From: CAVZAB01 sp963773155
Lineage (GTDB): Bacteria; Pseudomonadota; Alphaproteobacteria; Rhizobiales; Beijerinckiaceae
Assembly: GCA_963773155.1 (NCBI GenBank)
Contig: CAVZAB010000016.1
Span: 62,001 to 126,000 of the forward strand
Direction of reading: 5' to 3'
DNA length: 64,000 nt
Of this stretch, positions 43,169-53,218 are shown in pieces (within the stretch, counting starts at the first letter, position 1; each line of letters begins with the position of its first letter). A program made the translations under genes and the position numbers. The notes under the pieces were generated by a model. That model was given only the letters and a program-made list of their open reading frames with translations, was not told the origin of the DNA and did no database searches.

Positions 43169-45631
43169 TCAGACCTGGGCAGCGGGTGTTGGTGGCGCCG
43201 CCTGCCGCAAGTCGGCGTGAAAGCGCCAGAATTCGGCGGCTCGCTCGAGCCCTTTGGCGGCGAAAAAGGCACCGGCAAAACGGCTGGGGCCGGCGATCGC
43301 CAGCGCCTTGTCGATCAGGGCCTGGTCGGTCGGGCTCGCGGCCGCGACCAGGGCGAGGGCAACCGGTCCGAGGCCCAATTCGAACAGGCGGTTGCCGAGC
43401 CGGCTTTGCAGGTAATAGTCGCGCTTGGGTCGGGCCTGCGAAATGATCGAGAGTTGCGCCTCGTTCAGTCCGAAATTGCGGTAGAGGCGTGTCTGCTCGG
43501 GTTCGCAGGCGCGCGGATTGGGAAGAAAGATCCGGGTCGGGCAACTTTCAATTATGGTCGCCGCAATTTTCGATTCGGCTATGTCGGCGAGCGACTGGGT
43601 GGCAAAGACCACGGCAACATTGCGCTTGCGCAGCGTCTTCAGCCATTCGCGGATTCGCTGCGCGAACAAGGGATCGTCGAGAAAAAGCCAGGCCTCGTCA
43701 ATGATGAGCAAGGTTGGCCTGCCATCGAATTGTGCTTCCAGCGCATGGAACAGATAGGTGAGAACGGGCGAGACGACGCCCGGCAGGGCCATCAATTCCT
43801 CCATCTCGAAAGTCACCGCGTCGGCCTGCGGCAGCCGGTCCCCCTCGCCGTCGAGAAACCGCCCGTACGGCCCTTCGAGCGTATAGGCCGCGAGTGGCCG
43901 CCGCAGGCTATCGGTCGCAAGAAGCGCGACAAGGCCGGTAAGCGTTCGCTCGCTGGCCGATGCCGAGGCCAGGCTCGCCAGCGTCGACCAGACGGCTTCC
44001 TTGGTTTCGGGCGTGACCGCAACGCCCTCGTGTTCGAGAATGCCGCATAGCCAGTCGAGTGCCCAAAGCCGATCGGCGTCCCCGTCGATGGCGCGCAGAG
44101 GCTGGAAGGCCGGCGCACCCGGCTCGCCAAGGCCACACCAGGCGCCATTCTGCGCCAGCGTCACCGCGCGCGCCGAGCGGCCTCTGTCAAAGATCACCAC
44201 CCGGCTGCCGGGATAGCGGCGAAACTGGAGTGCGAGCAGCGCAAGCAGCACCGATTTGCCCGCGCCCGTTGGGCCAACCACAAAACTATGGCCAACATCG
44301 CCGACATGCAGATTCAACCGGAACGGGGTGGCGCCCTTGGTCCGGGCAATCAGCAACGGCGGCCCGTCGAGATGATCGTTGCGGCGTGCCCCGGCCCACA
44401 GCGCCGACATGGGACACAAATGGACGAGATTGAGCGTGTGAACCACTGGCTGACGCAAATTCGCATAGACATGACCGGGCAGGCTGCCGAGCCAGGCCTC
44501 GACGGCGTTCAATGTTTCGCCAATCGTCGCAAAGCCGCGCGCATTGATGCAGCGCTCGACCAGCCGGATTTTTTCCTCGGCGCTCTGCGGCACCTCGTCG
44601 AACACGCAGAGCGTGGTTGTGACATAGCCGAACGCAACCAGATCCTCGCCGAGTTCCTGCAGGGCTTCGTCGGCATCGGCGGCCTTGGCGCTCGCATCGG
44701 GATCGGTGAGGACAGCCGCCTCGCCGAACAGGATCTCCTTGACGAGAGCCGCCAGCGACTTCCGCTTGGCAAACCATTGCCGACGGTGGCGGGTGATCAG
44801 CGCCGCAGCATCGACGCGATCGAGCGCGATGAACCGCGTTACCCAGCGATAGGCGATGTCGAGCCGATTCAGATCGTCGAGCATGCCGGGCACGCTGACC
44901 GGCGGAAAGCCCAGCACGGTCAGATTACGCAAATGCTTTTTGCCGAGCCGCGGCGCCAGACCGCCGCTCATGGGTTCGTCGCAGATCAGCGCGTCAATAT
45001 AGGCAGGTATAGCCGGCAACGCGATCGGATGCCGCCTGGTCGAAACGCAGCCATGCAAGTAGGTCAGCGTCTCGGCATCCGACAACGGCTCGAGCTGCGG
45101 CAGAGCGCCGGCCAGAAGGTCGATGGCGCGATCGGTCCGCCGGCAGAAATCGACGAGAAGATCGCCCGCCTGCTGCCCGGCGGCCGCTTCGCCGTACGCC
45201 CGCGACCGGCCGAAGAAGAGCCGCTCCATTGCCGATTGACTCTGCGAGGGCGGCAGCCAGACAAGGGTCAGGTGGAACTGGCTTTCGAAATGCGCCCCCG
45301 CCTCCTCGAAGGCGATCCGCCTTTCTTCGTCGATGAGAAAGCAAACCGGATCGGGAAAGGTGGAACGAGGATAATCGGCGGCAGGCAGGCGTTCGGCCTC
45401 GAAGAACAAGGCCCAACCGGAGCCGAAGCGCTTCAGCGCATTGTTGATCCGAGCCGCGACGCTAACCAGTTCGGCCTGGGTCGCGCTGTCGAGATCGGGG
45501 CCGCGAAAGCGCAGGCTGCGCTGCAGCGATCCATCCTTGTTGAGGACGATCCCGGGAGCGACCAGACAGGCCCAGGGCAGATAATCGGCAAGCCGGTCGG
45601 GCCGCACCCGGAATTCGGCAAGGTTCAACAT
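43169..45631 (-). CDS. trbE: Conjugal transfer ATPase TrbE (VirB4)
   Basis: 820 residues. N-terminal CagE/TrbE domain (LNLAEFRVRPDRLADYLPWACLVAPGIVLNKDGSLQ, in short: start LNLAEFR), then the C-terminal AAA domain: Walker A VVGPTGAGKSVLL near residue 450, Walker B LLIIDEAWLFLDD near 690, FATQSLADIAES and ACEPEQTRLYRNFGLNEAQL. It powers pilus assembly and DNA transfer at the inner membrane. ATG at 45631 overlaps the trbD stop; the frame extends upstream without support. Confidence 0.95.
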   Translation of the reverse strand: MLNLAEFRVRPDRLADYLPWACLVAPGIVLNKDGSLQRSLRFRGPDLDSATQAELVSVAARINNALKRFGSGWALFFEAERLPAADYPRSTFPDPVCFLIDEERRIAFEEAGAHFESQFHLTLVWLPPSQSQSAMERLFFGRSRAYGEAAAGQQAGDLLVDFCRRTDRAIDLLAGALPQLEPLSDAETLTYLHGCVSTRRHPIALPAIPAYIDALICDEPMSGGLAPRLGKKHLRNLTVLGFPPVSVPGMLDDLNRLDIAYRWVTRFIALDRVDAAALITRHRRQWFAKRKSLAALVKEILFGEAAVLTDPDASAKAADADEALQELGEDLVAFGYVTTTLCVFDEVPQSAEEKIRLVERCINARGFATIGETLNAVEAWLGSLPGHVYANLRQPVVHTLNLVHLCPMSALWAGARRNDHLDGPPLLIARTKGATPFRLNLHVGDVGHSFVVGPTGAGKSVLLALLALQFRRYPGSRVVIFDRGRSARAVTLAQNGAWCGLGEPGAPAFQPLRAIDGDADRLWALDWLCGILEHEGVAVTPETKEAVWSTLASLASASASERTLTGLVALLATDSLRRPLAAYTLEGPYGRFLDGEGDRLPQADAVTFEMEELMALPGVVSPVLTYLFHALEAQFDGRPTLLIIDEAWLFLDDPLFAQRIREWLKTLRKRNVAVVFATQSLADIAESKIAATIIESCPTRIFLPNPRACEPEQTRLYRNFGLNEAQLSIISQARPKRDYYLQSRLGNRLFELGLGPVALALVAAASPTDQALIDKALAIAGPSRFAGAFFAAKGLERAAEFWRFHADLRQAAPPTPAAQV

Positions 45632-45882
45632 GCGAGCCAGCCACGATGCTTGAGATGACGCCTGGCGACTTCGAGAAAGGCCGGATCGCGCTTGGTGAGC
45701 CAAACCGCGAGAGCGTGGCCGGCAAGCCAGAAGAGCGCGCCAACCAACCAGATCCGCAGACCAAGACCGAGTACCGCGGCGAGCGTACCGATCAGAATGG
45801 CGGTGGCGCGCGGGACGCCGGCAATGAGAACCGGTTCGCTGAGCGAGCGATGGATGGGGATTTCGAAGGCCTGATGCATCAT
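45625..45882 (-). CDS. trbD: Conjugal transfer protein TrbD (VirB3)
   Basis: 85 residues. Start MMHQAFEIPIHRSLSEPVLIAGVPR is the standard VirB3/TrbD opening, followed by two membrane segments (AILIGTLAAVLGLGLRIWL and GALFWLAGHALAVWL). VirB3 works with VirB4 in the inner membrane. Start ATG overlaps the TrbC stop (ATGA) and its stop overlaps the TrbE start, as usual for this cluster. Confidence 0.93.
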   Translation of the reverse strand: MMHQAFEIPIHRSLSEPVLIAGVPRATAILIGTLAAVLGLGLRIWLVGALFWLAGHALAVWLTKRDPAFLEVARRHLKHRGWLAC

Positions 45883-46235
45883 TCGACCAGCGCTCCCCCG
45901 GCAAAAGCAAAGAAGGTCAGGAAGAAGGAAGTGGCGGCAAAAGCGATCGACAGGCCGAAAACGACCTGGACGAGGCGCCGAAAACCGCCCGACGCATCGC
46001 CGAAGGCGAGCGAGAGGCCGGTCACGATGATCGCGATCACCGCCATTATTTTGGCGACCGGACCTTGAATCGAATCGAGGATTTTCTGCAGCGGCGCCTC
46101 CCAGGGCATGCCCGAACCGGCGGCCCGGGCATCCCCGACCAACAGGCCGAGCGCGATTGCCGCGTCCAGACAAAGTCTTGCGCCGGACGCGGTCAGGCGG
46201 GCCAAGCGGCAACGCAGAGTTTGCGCCCCTTTCAT
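45879..46235 (-). CDS. trbC: Conjugal transfer pilin TrbC (VirB2)
   Basis: 118 residues. A long signal peptide (LCLDAAIALGLLVGDARAAG) and two membrane segments with the TrbC/VirB2 pattern (MPWEAPLQKILDSIQGPVAKIMAVIAIIVTGLSLAFGDASGGFRRLVQVVFGLSIAFAATSF, quoted in fragments: PWEAPLQKILDSIQGPVAK and GLSLAFGDASGGFRRLVQ). It is the major pilin precursor. ATG at 46235 overlaps the TrbB stop. Confidence 0.93.
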   Translation of the reverse strand: MKGAQTLRCRLARLTASGARLCLDAAIALGLLVGDARAAGSGMPWEAPLQKILDSIQGPVAKIMAVIAIIVTGLSLAFGDASGGFRRLVQVVFGLSIAFAATSFFLTFFAFAGGALVE

Positions 46236-47200
46236 CGCGACCCCTCGCCCAAAACCTCGATCCGATAGTCGCCGGCAAAGTCGAGCCCGCGCACCAGCGC
46301 CAGGGTTTCCAGTCGGCGCGCCAATCCCCGGCCAGCAAGGAAGGCGATCAGATCGATCGCCTCGGCTATCAGCCGCCTGGGCACGGTTTCGACCGCTTCC
46401 TGCACCAGCTGTTCGAGACGCCAGAGCGCGGCGCGCGCCGAATTGGCATGCACGGTCGCAATCCCGCCGGGATGGCCGGTATTCCAAGCCTTCAGGAGAT
46501 CGAGCGCCTCGCCGCCGCGGATTTCGCCGATGATGATCCGGTCGGGACGAAGCCGCATGGTTGAGCGAACCAATTGGGCGAGATTGACGACGCCCGGCTT
46601 AGTGCGCAGCGCCAGCATATCGGCAACCCCGCAGCGGAGTTCGCGAATGTCCTCAATGACAACGACCCGTTGATCGAGCGCGCCGATCTCCGCAATCAGC
46701 GCATTGGCAAGCGTGGTCTTGCCCGAACCAGTGCCGCCGCAGATCAGAATATTGCGGGCCTGGGCGACTGCCGCCCCGAGATAGGCCTTCTGCGCAACAG
46801 TCATCGTCCCGTCGGCGACATAATGATCGAGCCTGATCAACCGGCCGACCGGCTTGCGGATCGCAAAGCATGGCGCCAGGACCACCGGCGGAAGCAGACC
46901 TTCGAAGCGTTCGCCGCTTTCCGGCAGTTCCGCCGAGACAATCGGAGAGGCGGCGGAGGCCTCGACCCGGACATGGCTGGCAACGAGCCTGATGATCCGT
47001 TCCGCCTCGTGCGGCGTCAGCGACAGACCGGTCGCCATGCGGCCGGAGCGGCGCCGTTCCACCCACAGCCTGCCATCGGCATTGACGCAGATGTCGACGA
47101 CGTCGCGGTCCTGCAACGCCTGGGCAATTGCCGGGCCGAGGGCACTGAGCAGCATTGAGCGGCGCCGCAGCCGGGTTTCGGCAGAGGTCATTTCGGACAT
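46232..47200 (-). CDS. trbB: Conjugal transfer ATPase TrbB (VirB11)
   Basis: 322 residues. Hexameric secretion ATPase: Walker A ICGGTGSGKTTLANAL at residues 153-168, Asp box VVVIEDIRELRC near 182, Walker B DRIIIGEIRGGEAL near 215, and His box TGHPGGIATVHANSA near 235. It supplies energy for pilus assembly and substrate transfer with VirB4 and VirD4. Starts 13 bases inside the upstream RHH gene's end, so the two overlap and are likely coupled. Confidence 0.96.
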   Translation of the reverse strand: MSEMTSAETRLRRRSMLLSALGPAIAQALQDRDVVDICVNADGRLWVERRRSGRMATGLSLTPHEAERIIRLVASHVRVEASAASPIVSAELPESGERFEGLLPPVVLAPCFAIRKPVGRLIRLDHYVADGTMTVAQKAYLGAAVAQARNILICGGTGSGKTTLANALIAEIGALDQRVVVIEDIRELRCGVADMLALRTKPGVVNLAQLVRSTMRLRPDRIIIGEIRGGEALDLLKAWNTGHPGGIATVHANSARAALWRLEQLVQEAVETVPRRLIAEAIDLIAFLAGRGLARRLETLALVRGLDFAGDYRIEVLGEGSR

Positions 47201-47706
47201 GTCGGACTCCCACTCGCCGCCGTCTGGCCGCCACCCGCCAAATCCGCTTGCGGGACCGGCGGCTTTAAAATGTCGTCGGCATAGAGATCGCCGGTTGCCG
47301 CGGCATGCTGCGCGTGGGCGTGCCGCACCTGGCGCGCAAGATTGCCGCCGCCGCCGAGATGCCGGCCGACCTGGGCGACGAAAACCTCGAACCTCGCCCG
47401 ACCGAGGGCGCGCGCCGCCTCCTGATCGGCGGCCGGCAAGGGTGGCGTAATGGTTAGATAATAGCGAACGAACAAAGCGATCGTCTCAAGCACGATCTCG
47501 CTGTCCCGGCCGAGCCGTTGCAGCTGCCGGCTAATCTGGTCGAGCCGCCGCAGAAGGGCAGAATCGCCGTCATGCGCGCGCTCCGCGAGGAAATGCGCCA
47601 GCGCCGACTCGACAATGTCGGACTTCTTCGCACCCGGTTCGGCGGAAACCTCGTCGAGCCTCCGGACGATGTCCGGCGACAACAGGAAACTGACACGTGT
47701 CTTCAT
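47188..47706 (-). CDS. Ribbon-helix-helix (CopG-like) protein of the conjugation cluster
   Basis: 172 residues. The N-terminal RHH fold is visible: MKTRVSFLLSPDIVRRLDEVSAEPGAKKSDIVESALAHFL (strand at TRVSFLL, helices at DIVRRLDEVS and KKSDIVESALAHF). A helical middle (RLDQISRQLQRLGRDSEIVLETIALFVRYYLT) and an Ala/Gly-rich tail follow. CopG-like genes between traG and trbB are standard in these elements; they may regulate the tra promoter. Start at 47706 is nine bases from the TraG stop. Confidence 0.85.
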   Translation of the reverse strand: MKTRVSFLLSPDIVRRLDEVSAEPGAKKSDIVESALAHFLAERAHDGDSALLRRLDQISRQLQRLGRDSEIVLETIALFVRYYLTITPPLPAADQEAARALGRARFEVFVAQVGRHLGGGGNLARQVRHAHAQHAAATGDLYADDILKPPVPQADLAGGGQTAASGSPTCPK

Positions 47707-47714
47707 CGCTTGTC

Positions 47715-49712
47715 TCACAAAGCCAGCGGATGGGGATCGTCGTAATTGGCTGCCGCTGGACGATCGTGCCGTCGCGGTTCGACGACGAGCGATTCGCTCA
47801 GCAGCGGTTCAACGAGCTCGCCCGGTTCGATCGTGGCGAGATCGAATTCGGCAGCCCCTGAGCCTTCGGGCCCGGGATCGAGATCGAAAGCCCGGGCTTG
47901 CAGTTGTGGATGCGGCTCGGCGCAATGCCCCTGCCAATCGCAGCCATCGGCGGACGGGCTTGGCGCCTCAGTTTCGGGCGCCGGCAGCAGGCGCTCGGCG
48001 AAATTCGCATCGGCATAATGGCGCAATTTCAGCGCCCGGATCGGCGAAAGGCCCGAAGCAAGCACGATCGCCTCACCCGGCGGCAGTTGCATCACCTCGC
48101 CCGCCGTCAGTAACGGGCGGGCAGTCTCGTGGCGGGCGGTGCTCATGTGGGTGAGCCAGGGCAGCGTTCGCCGGCCGGAGAAATTTTCGACGCGCCGCTG
48201 TTCGGTCGCGGTTCCGAGCGCCTCGGAGATCCGCCGTGCGGTGCGCTCGTCATTGGCAGCGAAGGTGACGCGAATATGGCAATTGTCGAGTATCGCGCTG
48301 TTCTCGCCGTAGTGCCTTGCGATCTGGTTCAGTGATTGGGCAATAAGAAAGCTGCGGATGCCGTAGCCGGCCATGAAGGCGAGACTCGTCTCGAAGAAAT
48401 CGAGCCGGCCGAGTGCCGGAAATTCGTCGAGCATCAAAAGCAGTTTGCGCCGCTTCAGCCTGCCGCCGACGAACTCGAGCTCTTCGGTTAGCCGCCTTCC
48501 GATCTGGTTCAGGATCAGCCGGATCAAGGGCTTGGTCCGCGACAGGTCGGACGGCGGCACGACCAGATAGAGCGAGACCGGGCACGCAGCACAGACCAGC
48601 TCGGCGATCCGGAAATCGCAGGCCTCGGTCGCCCGCGCCACCAGCGGGTCGCGGTAGAGGCTGAGAAAACTGACCGCTGTCGACAAGACGCCGGAACGCT
48701 CGTTCTCGGATTTGTTCAGGAGTTCCCGCGCGGTCGCGGCGACGACGGGATGGACTTGCGGCCTCGCCTGGCTGCCGAGATGGTTGGTCGCCATCATCAT
48801 GGTCAGGGTGCGCTCGAACGAGCGGGCCGGATCGGCGAGCAGGGCCGCCGCCCGGGTCAGCGTCTTGTCCTTTTCGGCATAGAGTATGTGCAGGATCAAC
48901 CCGACCAGAAGGGCGTGGCTGGTCTTGTCCCAATGATTGCGCCGCTCGAGCCCGCCTTCCGGATCGACCAGCATGTCGGCGACGTTCTGGGCGTCGCGCA
49001 CTTCGCAAGCGCCCTTGCGGATTTCGAGGAGTGGATTGTAGCGGGCGCTGGCCGGGCTGGTCGGATCGAAACGGATGACGCTCGAAAACCGCATCCGCCA
49101 GCCGGCGCTGAGCCGCCAGTTTTCGCCCTTCACATCGTGAATCACCGCCGAACCGGTCCAGGACAGGAGGGTCGGCAGGACCAGGCCGATGCCCTTGCCC
49201 GACCGCGTCGGGGCAAAGCACAAAACATGCTCGGGGCCTTCGTGCCGAAGATAAAGGCGGCGCTTGAAGACCGGGCCAGGCCGCACGAAGGTGCCGAGAA
49301 ACACGCCCCGCGCGCCAAACAAGCCGGCCGCCTTGATTTCGCGATAGGAGGCCCAGCGCGCCGAGCCGAATGTGGTCGCTAGCCCGCTGCCCGCTTTCGG
49401 CCGGGCCGCAAAGACCATCGCCAGCAGCGCGCCGAGATGGCCGAGGGCGGCGATCAGGCCAGCCTTGGCCAAGGCCGCTTGCGGCAGGTTGGAAAGGTGA
49501 AGCCACCAGTCGAGGAACCGCCACGGCGGATATAGGCCCTCGCCCATGACGACAAACCACGGTAGGCCAAGTCGCGGATCATCGCCGAGAGCGCCGGCGC
49601 AGACTTGCGTTGCAAGAGCGAGCGACCCGAAGGCGAGAGCGCCGGCGGCGCCAAAGCCGAAAATCCGTTCGTGCTGCATTGCTGCGACCGCCTCCGTCTC
49701 ACTGGCGGTCAA
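47715..49712 (-). CDS. traG: Type IV secretion coupling protein TraG (VirD4)
   Basis: 665 residues. Two N-terminal membrane segments (about 20-40 and 80-102), Walker A FAPTRSGKGIGLVLPTLL at residues 167-180, Walker B LLLMLDEFPALGRLDFFE near 400, FLIAQSLNQIARHYG, and a C-terminal tail rich in Glu/Pro. It recruits the relaxase-DNA complex to the secretion channel. First gene of the trb transcription unit as read on the minus strand. Starts at an ATG preceding AVAAMQHERIFG. Confidence 0.95.
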   Translation of the reverse strand: MTASETEAVAAMQHERIFGFGAAGALAFGSLALATQVCAGALGDDPRLGLPWFVVMGEGLYPPWRFLDWWLHLSNLPQAALAKAGLIAALGHLGALLAMVFAARPKAGSGLATTFGSARWASYREIKAAGLFGARGVFLGTFVRPGPVFKRRLYLRHEGPEHVLCFAPTRSGKGIGLVLPTLLSWTGSAVIHDVKGENWRLSAGWRMRFSSVIRFDPTSPASARYNPLLEIRKGACEVRDAQNVADMLVDPEGGLERRNHWDKTSHALLVGLILHILYAEKDKTLTRAAALLADPARSFERTLTMMMATNHLGSQARPQVHPVVAATARELLNKSENERSGVLSTAVSFLSLYRDPLVARATEACDFRIAELVCAACPVSLYLVVPPSDLSRTKPLIRLILNQIGRRLTEELEFVGGRLKRRKLLLMLDEFPALGRLDFFETSLAFMAGYGIRSFLIAQSLNQIARHYGENSAILDNCHIRVTFAANDERTARRISEALGTATEQRRVENFSGRRTLPWLTHMSTARHETARPLLTAGEVMQLPPGEAIVLASGLSPIRALKLRHYADANFAERLLPAPETEAPSPSADGCDWQGHCAEPHPQLQARAFDLDPGPEGSGAAEFDLATIEPGELVEPLLSESLVVEPRRHDRPAAANYDDPHPLAL

Positions 49713-49895
49713 TCAGAAAGACCTTGGCGCAGCAAAGATCAACAAATCGGCGAAGGAGCGCGAAGTCGGCGCCGCCAACCGCGTCCAAGCGAAGCCGCAA
49801 GGGGCAGGCCAGGGCAAAACGCAGCGCGTGTGCGCCATCCAGTCACGATTGTGTGAAGGCTTGGCTGGGGCTGGCGCCAGCTGCGGCGCTTGCGC

Positions 49896-51950
49896 CTAGC
49901 GCCACATGCCGCGCAACCGGGCGCCGACATCGATTGTCCGTGCCTGTCCCGTCGGCGCCGGACCGGCGCTGGCGGGCAGCCGCGGGAAACTCAATCGCTG
50001 AAAGTGCGGCAGCAGCGAATCGGGAATGAAGCGGGTGCGCGATGCATACATGTGCCGGTCACCTCGGCGGGCCTGCTGATGCACATAAAAACGCAGCGGT
50101 ACGACGAGGTGAAGCTCGTCCTTGGCCCGTGTCATCGCGACATACAGCAGGCGCCGCTCCTCCTCGATCTCGGCGCTCGTCCCCGTCGCCATATCGGAAG
50201 GCACGCATCCGTCGACGGCATTCAGCAGAAACACCGAGGACCATTCCTGGCCCTTGGCCGAATGGATGGTGGAAAGCACCAAGTAATCCTCGTCAAGCAA
50301 GGGTACGCCGGCAAGGTCGCTGGTAGCACTTGGCGGATCGAGGGTCATATCGGTCAAGAAGCGCTCTCGCGAGGCGAAACCGGCAGCGATCGATTCGAGT
50401 TGGAGCAGGTCGGCCTGGCGGGTCCTGGCGTCATCGTAGAGACGCTCGAGATGCGGCTCATACCACAAGCGGATGGCTTCGAGATCGCCGGGCCAGGGCA
50501 ATTCGTCGCGGGCGAGCCTTTGGACGAGTTCGGCAAATCCCAGCCAGTCGCTGGCACTGCCCGTTGGTCGCATGTCAACCAGCTTTTCGGCCGGATGGCT
50601 GGCGCCCTCGCACTGCTGCAGAATCCGGCCGGCGATGACCGGACCGATGCCCGGCAGAATCTGCAAGACGCGAAAGCCGCTCACCCGGTCCTTCGGATTC
50701 TCGCTCCAACGCAGCACGCTCAATAGGTCCTTCACATGGGCCGCCTCGAGGAATTTGAGACCGCCGAATTTTACAAAGGGAATGTTGCGCCGGGTCAGTT
50801 CGATTTCGAGGGGACCGCTGTGATGCGCGGTACGAAACAGCACGGCCTGCGCCTTGAGGGCAACACCGGCCTCACGCGTCGCCAAGATAGTCTCGACAAT
50901 ATAGTGCACTTGGCCGGTTTCGTCGGCGACCGTGACCAGGCTTGGTTTTTCTCCACCATCGCGGTCGCTGAACAGGTTCTTGGCATAGCGCTCGCTGGAC
51001 AGGCCGATGACGGCATTCGAGGCTGCCAGGATGGGTTGGGTTGAACGGTAATTGCGGGCCAAAGTGACGATGGCAGCGGCCGGCACAAAGGTCTGTGGAA
51101 AATCCAGAATATTGCGCACTTCCGCCGCCCGGAAGGAATAGATCGATTGCGCATCATCGCCGACGACGGTGAGACCGGCGCCCTGCGGTTTCAGCCGGTA
51201 AAGGATCTCGGCCTGAAGGCGATTGGTGTCCTGATATTCGTCGACGAGAATATGGTCAAAGCGCGCGCCAACTTCGGCGGCGATGGCCGTCTCGCCCATC
51301 ATTTCAGCCCAATAGAGCAGCAGATCGTCGTAATCGAGAACGTTCTGACGCTGCTTCGTTTCGACATAGGCCTCGAACAAAAGTCCAAGCTCTGCTTGCC
51401 AATCGGCGCACCAGGGAAACGCGCTGGCCAGACTTTCCTTGAGCGGGATACGCGCATTGACGGTACGCGAATAGATCGCCAGGCAGGTTGCCTTCAGGGG
51501 AAAGCGTCTGGCCTTGTCGCTGAGGCCGAGATCGTGCCGCACAAGATTGATCAAATCGGCGGAATCCTCGCGATCGTGAATCGTGAAACCTGGCGACAGC
51601 CCAATCCGCTCGGCATAGGCGCGCAGCAAGCGGGCACCGATCGCATGGAAGGTGCCGGACCAGTTGATGGGCGCGTGGCGGGCCGGGTGTTCGGCCGGCA
51701 GCGCCGTTTGGATGATGCGCTGGACGCGCCGGGTCATTTCGCTTGCCGCGCGCCGCGAGAAAGTCATCAACAGGAGCCGCCCGGGATCAGCGCCATGCAC
51801 GAGCAGGTGTGCGACTCGATGGGCGAGCGTCTTGGTCTTGCCCGATCCGGCTCCGGCTATAATCAGCAAGGGTCCGGCGCCCTGACCGACGCCATGTTCG
51901 ACCGCTTGCCGCTGTTCGGTGTTGAGTTCGGCAAGATAGGAGGCAGGCAT
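49896..51950 (-). CDS. UvrD/PcrA-like ATP-dependent DNA helicase
   Basis: 684 residues, superfamily 1. Motifs: Q-motif LNTEQRQAVEH, I IIAGAGSGKTKTL at residues 30-42, Ia LLMTFSRRAASEMTRR, II ILVDEYQDTNRLQ near 240, III VVGDDAQSIYSFRAAE, IV VTLARNYRSTQ, V LSTIHSAKGQEWSSVFL near 560, VI EEERRLLYVAMTRAKDELHL. Such helicases lie in rhizobial ICEs next to traG; whether it assists transfer or DNA repair is not known. Separated from traG by about 180 bases. Confidence 0.93.
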   Translation of the reverse strand: MPASYLAELNTEQRQAVEHGVGQGAGPLLIIAGAGSGKTKTLAHRVAHLLVHGADPGRLLLMTFSRRAASEMTRRVQRIIQTALPAEHPARHAPINWSGTFHAIGARLLRAYAERIGLSPGFTIHDREDSADLINLVRHDLGLSDKARRFPLKATCLAIYSRTVNARIPLKESLASAFPWCADWQAELGLLFEAYVETKQRQNVLDYDDLLLYWAEMMGETAIAAEVGARFDHILVDEYQDTNRLQAEILYRLKPQGAGLTVVGDDAQSIYSFRAAEVRNILDFPQTFVPAAAIVTLARNYRSTQPILAASNAVIGLSSERYAKNLFSDRDGGEKPSLVTVADETGQVHYIVETILATREAGVALKAQAVLFRTAHHSGPLEIELTRRNIPFVKFGGLKFLEAAHVKDLLSVLRWSENPKDRVSGFRVLQILPGIGPVIAGRILQQCEGASHPAEKLVDMRPTGSASDWLGFAELVQRLARDELPWPGDLEAIRLWYEPHLERLYDDARTRQADLLQLESIAAGFASRERFLTDMTLDPPSATSDLAGVPLLDEDYLVLSTIHSAKGQEWSSVFLLNAVDGCVPSDMATGTSAEIEEERRLLYVAMTRAKDELHLVVPLRFYVHQQARRGDRHMYASRTRFIPDSLLPHFQRLSFPRLPASAGPAPTGQARTIDVGARLRGMWR

Positions 51951-52336
51951 GGCGACTCAGGGGAGGGTTGCGGCAAGCCACAGAATCATGTTGCCGTTTT
52001 GTTCGCAAGCCGCGGTTTGGCCAGAGGTTGGCCGCGGCGCCTGCCCCAGGCCGCAAGCGGCAAAGGGCGCTATGCAGATGCGTTGCACTGCCCTTGCATA
52101 ACATGCAGATCTTGGGTCAGATTGCTCAGCGCTGGGGCAGATAAAGCCTTGGGCCAAAGGGCCTGCAACGGCCACGAGCCAGGTCGGTACGCGTACATCC
52201 GGCGTTACCAAAACAAGGTCGTGACCGCTATCGGCGGAAACCCATAGGCATCAACGCCGCCTCCCCTATATGCACATTAAATCGGCGGGACGCAAGGTCC
52301 AAGCTGATAAAGGCTTTAAATTCCAATAGGCCATTC
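51951..52336. other. Intergenic region between helicase and EamA transporter
   Basis: No convincing gene. Several short overlapping frames are open but lack a family match or Shine-Dalgarno. No terminator-like hairpin with a T-run was noticed. It probably carries the promoter for the leftward helicase. Confidence 0.3.
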
Positions 52337-53218
52337 TCAGCTGCCCTTGGCCCGCAAGGCGAGCCAGACGCCGAACAATATCAAGGCTGCCGCGAGAAAA
52401 AGACCGCCGCTCAAGCTTTCGCCGAGCAGGAATGCGGCGAGAATTACGCCTGTAACTGGCTGAAAGAACTGGAAAAGGCCGACCTTCGCTATGCCGCCCT
52501 GGCCGAGCGCCCAGTACCAGAGAACATAGCCGACAACTGTCACGCCAATCGCCAGATAAAGGATGGCAAGCCAGCCCGAAGCCGAAACGGACGCGAAGAC
52601 AGCGGCGCCAATGGCAAGCGGCAAAAGCGGCAAAAGCGCCAGGCTGGCGATAATGGCGCCCCAGAAAGTCGCGCCCTTCGACGGATAGCCGCTCTGCTGC
52701 AGCTTGGCGCCGCAGACATAGCCGAGACTGGCAAACGCGGTCGAAACAAAGATTAGGCCATCGCCGATCAGGCCAGCCTGGCCGCCGCCAAGGCGCTCTC
52801 GGGTCAAAATCAGAACGGCCTCGCCGACCAGCGCCACGGCACAGCCGAACCAAAACAGCCTGGCCGGCACCTTGCGCTCGAACAGCGTGGCGACAATGCC
52901 GGTCAGAACGGGCAGAAAGGCAAGGATCATGGCGCCGTGGATAGCCGATGTCCGCTGCTGACCGATCGAAAAAAGCATGGGAAAACCGATAAAGCCGCAG
53001 AAAGCCGACAGCGCCAACAACAGGCGCTGCGCTTTTGTCGCGGGCGGCGGCATCCGCGTCCAAAGCACGATCGCCAGCGCCAGCCCGCCGCCCATGACCG
53101 TCCGCAAAATGGCGACAAGAACGGGCGGCAGTTCGCTGACCGCAAGTTTGGTGGCGACCGGCGAGGCGCCCCACAGCACGACAGCAAGGCCGGCGGCGGC
53201 AACTACCGACAATTTCAT
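52337..53218 (-). CDS. DMT superfamily transporter, EamA family
   Basis: 293 residues with about ten hydrophobic helices arranged as two EamA repeats: first AVVLWGASPVATKLAVSELPP ... LLALSAFCGFIGFPMLFSIG, second GDGLIFVSTAFASLGYVCGAKL ... VVGYVLWYWALGQGGIAKVGLFQFFQPVTGVI. EamA members export amino acids or other metabolites. The frame is open further upstream; the ATG at 53218 begins the first membrane segment directly. Cargo inside the conjugation region, divergent from the DUF1989 gene. Confidence 0.9.
   Translation of the reverse strand: MKLSVVAAAGLAVVLWGASPVATKLAVSELPPVLVAILRTVMGGGLALAIVLWTRMPPPATKAQRLLLALSAFCGFIGFPMLFSIGQQRTSAIHGAMILAFLPVLTGIVATLFERKVPARLFWFGCAVALVGEAVLILTRERLGGGQAGLIGDGLIFVSTAFASLGYVCGAKLQQSGYPSKGATFWGAIIASLALLPLLPLAIGAAVFASVSASGWLAILYLAIGVTVVGYVLWYWALGQGGIAKVGLFQFFQPVTGVILAAFLLGESLSGGLFLAAALILFGVWLALRAKGS

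Noticed and set aside
51147..52247. Long plus-strand frame opposite the helicase
   Set aside because: Shadow of the UvrD-like gene; its residues show no domain.
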